Assembly (NCBI GenBank): GCA_026122225.1
Contig: JANEZZ010000982.1
Span: 801,501-865,500, forward strand
Origin: Heloderma charlesbogerti
Taxonomy: Eukaryota; Chordata; Lepidosauria; Squamata; Helodermatidae
Direction: 5' to 3'
DNA: 64,000 nucleotides
Shown here one piece after another: positions 57,001 through 64,000 of the stretch (its first letter is position 1; every line of letters begins with the position of its first letter). The position numbers were made by a program, and so were the translations under genes. Below the pieces are notes generated by a model. The model saw only the letters and a list, made by a program, of their open reading frames with translations. It ran no database searches and was not told the DNA's origin.

Positions 57001-57450
57001 GTACTTGGATTTAAGATTATATACTTGCTCCAGAAGTCAGCTTTCTTTATTTTTGACAGCTTTACTTCAAAATAAGCACACTTAGCATCTGGGGATATGA
57101 AATGTCCACAAAGTCTTCAGCCCTAATCTCACTTACTAGTAGGAAGGAAGTGAGTTCCATTGAACGCAATAGGTCTTACTTCAGTAAAGATGTGTGGGAG
57201 CACTGGGAACTGGCTTCAACCTGAGTGGGTTGCAGCTTGCAGGGCAGGGAAGGAATATAAAACCCGTATGTTCCACCCCAGATGCACAAAAGCTGTGGCG
57301 GTGATAAAAGTTTATATAGACAACATAGGTGGCAGGATACAATATCAGAAGAAGTTCAGGTGGGTTTTGAAATGGAATCTCTCTGTCCTCTGTAGGTTGT
57401 CCAAGGTGTTTGATTTTTTTGTTTCTCTAAAACTCTTTTGACTCATCTGT
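57001..57450. other. No gene; half hairpin MITE near 57116-57200
   Basis: GCCCTAATCTCACTTACTAG...GTTCCATTGAACGCAATAGG resembles the 18.42 kb MITE family. Confidence 0.4.
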
Positions 57451-57452
<2 letters not shown>

Positions 57453-57490
<38 letters not shown>

Positions 57491-57577
57491 TACCTCTCGA
57501 ATTCAAGGCTGTGTGTATCTTTTTTCCTCCTCCTCCTCCTCCTCTCCTTCTCCTTCTCCTTCTCCTTCTCCTTCTTC
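57453..57577. repeat. (TC)n and (TCC)n/(TTCTCC)n pyrimidine tracts
   Basis: About 15 TC units at 57453-57483 and a TCC/CTTCTC tract at 57523-57577. A mirror-like polypyrimidine stretch. Confidence 0.9.
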
Positions 57578-57924
57578 TATTTTATATGACCGCAGCAGGA
57601 TGAGGGGTCTGGCTAATTTGTTTTGATATTGATACACTTTGGTCTGACTTCTTTTTGAAATTAATGCCTTTCTGTAGGAGTGGGGTTGGGGTGGTGGGAT
57701 GCTTCCAGCATAGGTGTCATCCACAGCAGAGAGCGGTGGTAGACTTTGATTAGCATGGCTTCTGTTTTCTTGTTGTTCATTTAAAATGTAGTAACGTGCA
57801 GTGCTCTGTGGCTTCTTGGGTCCTTGCTTGGTTTCTTCCCAGGCTCCTTCCTAATATTTTGAGGACATACTTCCCCATTTCTGGTCCGTGGCCCTTTCCC
57901 AAGTCAGCGTTCTCTCTCTGTCTG

Positions 57925-57950
57925 TGTGTGTGTGTGTGCGCGCGCGCACA
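57925..57950. repeat. (GT)n-(GC)n microsatellite
   Basis: TGTGTG followed by GCGCGC, an alternating purine-pyrimidine run. Confidence 0.85.
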
Positions 57951-58030
57951 AAACTTACTTCAGGAAGTAGCTCAGTTTTAATTATACACCCTTTAGCTTG
58001 AAAGATGTCCAGGTCATTATAATGTAAGAA

Positions 58031-58460
58031 GACCCATAGCTCATTGGTAGAGCTAGTGGACTGTAGTGGCTCCGATTTTGGTGGGGTTGTGAATCCATTC
58101 TGGGTTTCAGTCAGAACCAACCAGAACTCTAAAGGAGCTATCCAAGGTACTGAAAGTTCTATCCACACTAGGTTCAGCACCTTGGATAGCTGCACCTTTA
58201 TTGTTCTGGCTGGTTCTAACTGAAACCCAGAGTGGATTCGTAGTCCCACCAAAATGGGAGCCACCACCAGCCTCAATGGGGTAGAGCTCTTGCTTTGAAA
58301 GCAGAAAGCCCCAGGTTCAATCCCTGGTAGCTCCTTTTCAAAGGATGAAGTAGCAGGTGATGAGGAAGACGTGGAGAACCACAGCCAGTCAAAGTGGATG
58401 ATCCTGGGCTAGATGGACCAATAGTCTGATTTGGTGTAAGGCAGCTTCTTATGATCCTAA
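58031..58460 (+). mobile_element. tRNA-derived SINE split by a foldback MITE
   Basis: Head CCATAGCTCATTGGTAGAGC (A box), then the MITE, then CTTGCTTTGAAAGCAG, GGTTCAATCCC (B box) and the body to AAGGCAGCTTCTTATGA. Confidence 0.85.
58055..58280. mobile_element. Foldback MITE, GAGGCTGGTGGCTCC family, in SINE A box region
   Basis: Perfect 8 bp duplication GTAGAGCT (58047-58054 and 58281-58288). The 226 bp inverted repeat has AGTGGCTCCGATTTTGGTGG at left and GGGAGCCACCACCAGCCTC at right, with GGAGCTATCCAAGGT opposed to ACCTTGGATAGCT at the centre. The 8 bp duplication again suggests a hAT-type transposase. Confidence 0.88.
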
Positions 58461-58773
58461 GAAACTTGCCATTTATATGCTGCTCTTCCTAATTGCCCAG
58501 AACACATCATGTACTTTGGCTGAGTATTTGGGGCAGGGGGGCGGGAGAAACAAGACAGGCTCCCATTCTTGTCCCTGTGCTTCACATCAGTAGGGTGGAA
58601 GAGGATTGAGGCTCAAAGAGAGTAATTTGCCTATAGCTATGATGAAGATGAGATTTAAACTAGAGAAGTTTCAGCTCACAGATCACTCCCTTAACCAGTA
58701 CACTATGCTAACATTTAAGGGATCAGATGTGCTGTCTCAAGAGTATTCGATCTCCATGGAGCACATTTTATTG
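58461..58773. other. No gene recognised
   Basis: Short spacer without features. Confidence 0.3.
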
Positions 58774-58781
58774 ATTTATAA

Positions 58782-59092
58782 TAGGGATGTTGGAGGAATC
58801 CATCTGAGGGGTGAAGCTCACCAAGCTTTCATCAGCTTGGACCCCAAGGCATCACCTCGCTTCCCTAGAAGCTGGCCCAACTCAATCCACATCGAGTCAT
58901 GCCAGATCTCAGATATGGGTTTATTTTTTAAAAAATGATGCATAAATAGCAATGTGCACAAATTGTAGCCATAATTTGTGTAATTTGCACACACTGTGAT
59001 TGCACTTTGTGCAAATTATGCAAATTGCTATTTACACAATTTAAAAAACCCCAAAAAGGTTCCCAGATTTCGAGAAAAAATGGGCTTCCCCA
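58782..59092. mobile_element. hAT-like element (311 bp)
   Basis: Perfect 8 bp duplication ATTTATAA (58774-58781 and 59093-59100). Left end TAGGGATGTTGGAGG; right end ATGGGCTTCCCCA, eroded from CATCCCTA. The interior palindrome is near 58945-59035 (GCAATGTGCACAAATTGTAG, TGCAAATTGCTATTTACACA). Confidence 0.82.
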
Positions 59093-59100
59093 ATTTATAA

Positions 59101-59718
59101 TAATTGCTTTCTGCTTTTCCTTTAGAAAGCACAGAGCGGCTTAGGTGGTGCTCTCTGTGGTGGACAAAATGTATGAAATGACTTAATCCACACTTGTAGT
59201 ACATTAAACACCATCCCATTCAGTGGTTAGTCTAGGCTCACAGGGAAAGCTGGTAGTGCCTGATAGAGCCAGATCAAGGCAGGTAAGTGCTGATCTAGTA
59301 AGAAGAATCAAGTCACAGTAGGCAAGGCCAGGTTAAGCAAATGTAGTCCAGTCAAGGTAGATAAGTCAGGGCACAACAGGCAACATCAAAACAGAAGCCC
59401 TCTTGAGCAGAGGGTGGATGAAAACAGGACCTTGGATGGCTACACGTGGGTCCAGCTTGGTGGAGTTCTCTCCTAGTGGAACAATAATTGGATGTTGTCT
59501 CAGCAGAGAGCTAAAAACAACTGAAGCCTTATGCTAGTTCTGAAGGTCTGTAGTACAGTCAGCTCTGCAACTCCTGGAGCAGCTGCCTAGACTATTAGCT
59601 TGTTTTTACAGTTTGAGACTTCTGCAAGGTTGGGGAGATGGAGCTTCTGCTGGGGACTCATCCTTTGAGTCAGACAACAATGACAGGGCTATATCCTCTT
59701 TCTGGTAGGGCTCTAAAT
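59101..59718. other. No gene recognised
   Basis: Nothing assignable. Confidence 0.3.
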
Positions 59719-59946
59719 AAGGTATTTATTTATTATATTTATATCCCACCTTTCCTCCAAGGAGCCCAAGGCAGCATATACAATCTTCCTCCTCTTCATT
59801 TTATTCTCACAACACTCCTGTGTGGTAGGTTAGGCTGAGAGTCAGTGATTGACCCAAAGTCACCCAGTGAGCTTCTTAGCCAAGTGGGGACTAGAACCTG
59901 GGTTTGAGTCCCAGTCCAACACTCTAACCACTACACCACACTGGCT
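59719..59946 (-). mobile_element. tRNA-headed SINE with L2-like tail
   Basis: On the minus strand the head is at 59946 (GTGTGGTGTAGTGGTTAGAG), then GGGACTCAAACCCAGGTTC, the body with CACTGGGTGACTTTGGGTCA, and the tail ending CTTGGAGGAAAGGTGGGAT with ATAAATA. Best preserved of its kind here. Confidence 0.8.
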
Positions 59947-60085
59947 TTCCTACCCTTTGTCCACATCAGAATTTTCTGCTGCACACTGGAAGGTCCATGG
60001 GCCAGGGCTCTTAACAAATGTGTGTTCAGGACTGTCAGGATGTGAGCCCTCCCGACGTGTAGTTATCAAAGACTCGATCTCCAAA

Positions 60086-63000
60086 TCAATAGGCTTTGTT
60101 GTTGTTCAGTCGTTCAGTCGTGTCCGACTCTTCATGACCCCATGGACCATAACATGCCAGGCCTTCCCTGTCCTGCGCTCTCTCCCGTAGCATGCTCAAG
60201 TTCATATTCATTGCATCGGTGATGCTGTCTAGCCATCTCATCCTCTGCCGTCCCCTTCTCCTTTTGCCTTCAGTCTTTCCCAGCATCAGGGTCTTTTCCA
60301 GAGAGTTTTCTCTTCGCATGAGGTGGCCAAAATATTTGAACTTCAGCATCTGTCCTTCCAAGGAGCACTCAGGGTTGATTTCCTTTAGGATGGACTGATT
60401 TGACCTCCTTGCAGTCCAGGGGACTCATAAGAGTCTTCTCCAGCACCACAGTTCGAAAGCATCAATTCTTTGGCGCTCAGCCTTCCTTATAGTCCAGCTC
60501 TCACAGCCATACATTACTACTGGGAAAACCATAGCTTTGATTAGACGGACCTTTGTCGGCAAGGTGATGTCTCTGCTTCTTACTATGCTGTCTAGGTTTG
60601 CCATAGCTTTCCTCCCAAGGAGCAAGCGTCTTTTAATTTCATGGCTACAGTCACCGTCTGCGGTGATCTTGGAGCCCAAGAAAGTAAAATCTGTCACAGC
60701 TTCCATTTCTTCCCTTTCTATATGCCAGGAAATGATGGGGCCAGATGCCATGATCTTAGTTTTTTTAATGTTGAGTTTCAAACCAGCTTTTGCACTCTCC
60801 TCTTTCACCCTCAACAAGAGGCTCTTTAGATCCTCTTCGCTTTCTGCCATTAGGGTGGTATCGTCTGCATATCGGAGGTTGTTGATAATTCTCCCAGCAA
60901 TCTTAATTCCGACCTGTGATTCATCCAACCCAGCGTTTCTCATGATGTACTCTGCATATAAGTTAAATAAGCAGGGTGACAATATGCAGCCTTGTCGTAC
61001 TCCTTTCCCAATTTTGAACCACTCGGTTGTTCCATGTCTGGTTCTTACTGTTGCTTCTTGACCCTCGTACAGGTTTCTCAGGAGACAGGTAAGGTGGTCT
61101 GGTACTCCCATCACTTTCAGAATTTGCCACAGTTTGTTGTGATCCACACAATCAAAGGCTTTAGCGTAGTCAATGAAGCAGAAATAGACGTTTTTCTGGA
61201 ATTCTCTTGCTTTCTCCATGATGCAGCGAATGTTGGCAATTTGATCTCTAGTTCCTCTGCCTCTTCGAAACCCAGCTTGTACTTCCGGTAGTTCTCGGTT
61301 CACATACTGCTGAAGCCTAGCCTGTAGGATTTTGAGCATCACCTTGCTGGCATGTGAAATGAGCGCAATTGTGCGGTAGTTTGAACACTCTTTGGCATTG
61401 CCCTTCTTGGGAATCGGAATGTAGACTGACCTTTTCCAGTCTTGCGGCCACTGTTGAGTGTTCCAAATTTGTTGGCATATTGAGTGCAGCACTTTAACAG
61501 CATCATCTTTTAGGATTTTAAATAGCTCAGCTGGATGACTGTCATCTCCACTAGCTTTGTTGTTAGTAATGCTTCCTAAGGCCCACTTGACTTCACTCTC
61601 GAGGATGTCCAGCTCAAGTTCAGTGACTGCACTATCATGGCTATCAGGGACATTCAGATCTTTCCTGTATAGTTCTTCTCTGTATTCTTGCCACCTCTTC
61701 TTAATCTCATCTGCTTCTGTTAGGTCCCTGCCTTCTTTGTCCTTTATCATGCCCATCTTTGCACAAAACATTCCCTTGAGATCTCCGATTTTCTTGAAGA
61801 GATCTCTAGTCTTTCCCATTCTGTTGTTTTCCTCGATTTCTTTGCATTGTTCATTTAAGAAGGCCTTCTTGTCTCTCCTTGCTATTGTCTGGAACTCTGC
61901 ATTCAGTTGGATATATCTTCCCCTTTCTCCCTTGCTTTTCGCTTCCCTTCTTTCCTCAGCTACTTGTAAAGCCTCCTCAGACAGCCACTTGGCTTTCTTG
62001 CATTTCTTTTTCTTTGGGATGGATTGAGTTGCTGCCTCCTGATCAATGTTACGGACCTCCGTCCATAGTTCCTCAGGCACTCTCTCTATCAGGTCTAATC
62101 CCTTAAATCTACTCCTCACCTCCACTGTATATTCATCAGGGATATGATTGAGGTCATACCTGAATGGTTTAGTGGTTTTTCCTACGGTCTTCAATTTCAG
62201 CCGAAATTTTGCAACAAGCAGCTCATGATCTGAGCCACAGTCAGCTCCAGGTCTTGTTTTGACTGACTGTATAGAGCTTCTCCATCTTTGGCTGCAAAGG
62301 ACATAATCAATCTGATTTCGATATTGACCATCTGGTGATGTCCATGTGTAGAGTCGCCTCTTGTGCTGTTGGAAAAGAGTGTTTGCTATGATCAGCGTGT
62401 TCTCTTGGCAAAACTCTATTAGCCTTTGTCCTGCTTCATTTTGTACACCAAGGCCATGCTTGCCTGTTATCCCGGTGATTTCTTGACTTCCTACTTTAGC
62501 ATTCCAATCCCCTATGATGAAGAGGACATATTTTTTTGGTGTTAGTTCTAGAAGGTGTTGTAGGTCTTCATAGAACTGATCAACCTCAGCTTCTTTGGCC
62601 TCAGTGGTTGGGGCATAGACTTTAATTACTGTAATGTTGAATGGTTTGCCTTGGATTCGTACTGAGATCATTCTATCATTTTTAAGATTGTACCCCAGTA
62701 CTGCTTTTCCCACCCTTTTGTTGACTATGAGTGCTACTCCATTTCTTCTCAGGGATTCTTGCCCACAGTAGTAGATATGATGGTCACCTGAATTAAATTC
62801 GCCCATGCCTGTCCATTTTAGTTTGCTGATTCCCAAGATGTCAATGTTCAGTCTTGCCGTCTCATGTTTGACCACCTCCAGCTTACCTTGATTCATTGAT
62901 CTTACATTCCAGGTTCCTAGACAATATTGTTCTTTACAGCATCGGATTTTCTTTTCACCACCAGACACATCCACAGCTGAGTGTCCTTTCGGGTTTGGCC

Positions 63001-63193
63001 CAGCCGCTTCACTCTTTCTGGTGCTACTTGGAAATACCCTCTGCTCTTCCCCAGTAGTATATTGGACACCTTCCGACCTGAGGTGCTCATCTTCCAGCGT
63101 CATATATTTTAGCCTTGTGATACATAACGTTCCATGGGGTTTTCTTGGCAAGAATACTGGAGTGGGTTGCCATTTCCTTCTCCAGTGGACCAC
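60086..63193 (-). pseudogene. BovB endonuclease-reverse transcriptase, one nonsense codon
   Basis: This single ORF would nick target DNA and copy the element's RNA into it. It is open for 922 codons (60425-63193), hits TGA at 60425-60427 where the family has an Arg codon (CGA, a CpG transition), and stays open in the same frame for 113 more codons to 60086. The endonuclease spans about residues 90-335: TWNVRSM 94-100, GDWNAK 228-233, SDHELL 321-326. Residue 124 is Lys in GISKLKWTG, where BovB proteins I know have the catalytic Glu. The RT follows: FIDYAKAFD 673-681, GVRQGCILSP 731-740, YADD 776-779. At 551-554 DSHP replaces the usual DGIP. An in-frame TGA lies just upstream of 63193, so the true start is uncertain and may be internal. 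Probably inactive. Confidence 0.93.
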
Positions 63194-63315
63194 ATTTTGT
63201 CAGAACTCTCTGCCATGACCTGTCCATCTTGGGTGGCCCTGCACGGTATAGCTTATGGCTTCACTGAGTTACACAAGCCCCTTCACCACAACAAGGCAGT
63301 GACCCGTGAAGGGGA
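60098..63315 (-). mobile_element. BovB (RTE clade) LINE, apparently full length
   Basis: A 3,218 bp minus-strand insertion between perfect 10 bp duplications AATAGGCTTT (60088-60097 and 63316-63325). The 3' end is the GTCGGACACGACTGAACGAC-type tail with short (ACAAC)-like repeats. The 5' end reads CTTCACGGGTCACTGCC on the minus strand. About 3.2 kb is the usual full BovB length. The tail is the sequence that the Sauria SINEs share. Confidence 0.95.
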
Positions 63316-63325
63316 AATAGGCTTT

Positions 63326-64000
63326 ATTGTGCAGAAACAGTCAGTCTTTCAACAGTTCAAATCTCGGTTCTTTGACTAAGCTGCCCTAACTTACTTACTT
63401 GAAGATCTCTTTGAGAGATGCACTATGGTAAGATAGAAAGTTGTGGCAAACTTAACATTACACAGTCCACACAGAACTTGAAGGGCTTTCTCAAACCTGC
63501 CCTCAGGGAGGATCTTCCCCTAATGACCTCTTGTGACGGGCTAACCTGGTAGACCACCTTAATTCCTTCATTTGCTCCACTCGCTTAGATCAACGTCTGG
63601 CCTGCACATCTGCCGTGCTCTCCTCCTCCACTTCTGCAAGTTGTTGCATTCCCACAGAAGGAGAAGTGTATCTGTGCCTGGCTCTAACCGATTGGTGTGC
63701 CCTTGAGAAGAGTCTTCTCAGTTTCCTGGAGCCCTTTGAGGAATTTCCTCCCCCGCCTCCTGGCCCATCTCATCTTCTGGCTCTGATTCCACAGGGACGT
63801 AGTAGCAATCTACCTGATTTTGCACTACTCCAAATGTTGTGACACAGTTCTTGGCAGTTTAAACATGTCAGAATACACATTTAAATTAGTATTGTGAGAG
63901 ATTTTTTTGAGGAACTTTTAAATATAGCAGACTGATGCAGCAATAGAACAGAATTACAGATACAATAGGTGAATGTGCCAAGGGCTGGAAATAAACATTT
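63326..64000. other. No gene recognised
   Basis: Unique-looking sequence. The 63615-63842 plus frame has no family motif. Confidence 0.35.

Noticed and set aside
58265..58340. A genuine tRNA gene (A and B boxes)
   Set aside because: The B-box region belongs to a tRNA-derived SINE, split by a MITE, with no full cloverleaf.
60537..62106. Plus-strand frames of 60-174 codons
   Set aside because: They lie antisense to the BovB reading frame.

Overview
This 64 kb window looks like intergenic or intronic DNA from a squamate reptile (lizard or snake). The evidence is its repeat mix: a near-complete BovB/RTE retrotransposon, Sauria-type SINEs whose 3' tail matches the BovB tail, CR1-like and L2-like LINE remnants, two kinds of tRNA-headed SINE, many hairpin MITEs, and long (GT)n/(AT)n microsatellites. 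The species cannot be told from the sequence. I found no credible host exon, rRNA gene, functional tRNA gene or CRISPR array. The only long reading frame belongs to BovB.

Layout. 1-6 kb: L2-like LINE tails and microsatellites. 6.0-8.5 kb: a tRNA-headed SINE, then a minus-strand CR1 3' half interrupted by a 390 bp TIR element. 8.5-17.5 kb: old LINE and MITE fragments, a minisatellite at 16 kb, a BovB stub. 17.5-23.7 kb: an intact Sauria SINE, a minisatellite that looks expanded from a CR1 3' terminus, and CR1-like fragments including one copy nested in another.

23.8-34.7 kb is the remarkable part. It holds a cluster of about eight GC- and CpG-rich mobile elements with TAGGGATG...CATCCCTA termini. 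Most are flanked by 8 bp target duplications, which fits hAT-type transposition. They are built almost wholly from serial palindromes (GATAGGCTACGTAA paired with TTACGTAGCCTATC and related modules), themselves arranged symmetrically around a central palindrome. One is inserted inside a palindrome of another, two sit in one SINE, and one has two left-type ends and no target duplication. Outward-facing GGTAAGT motifs recur at fixed distance (18 nt) from one end. Relatives with the same termini but other interiors lie at 39.8, 42.1, 46.3, 55.7, 56.4 and 58.8 kb. None encodes a transposase, so all appear non-autonomous.

35-60 kb: L2 fragments, MITEs, SINEs, microsatellites and a foldback element at 51 kb. 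60.1-63.3 kb: a minus-strand BovB of 3,218 bp between perfect 10 bp target duplications. It is open except for one nonsense codon and has an apparent endonuclease active-site Glu-to-Lys change. The last 0.7 kb holds nothing I recognise.

The window therefore records interacting mobile elements: BovB-type machinery probably moved the Sauria SINEs, L2-type machinery probably moved the SINEs with L2-like tails, and an unseen hAT-type transposase would have moved the palindromic family.
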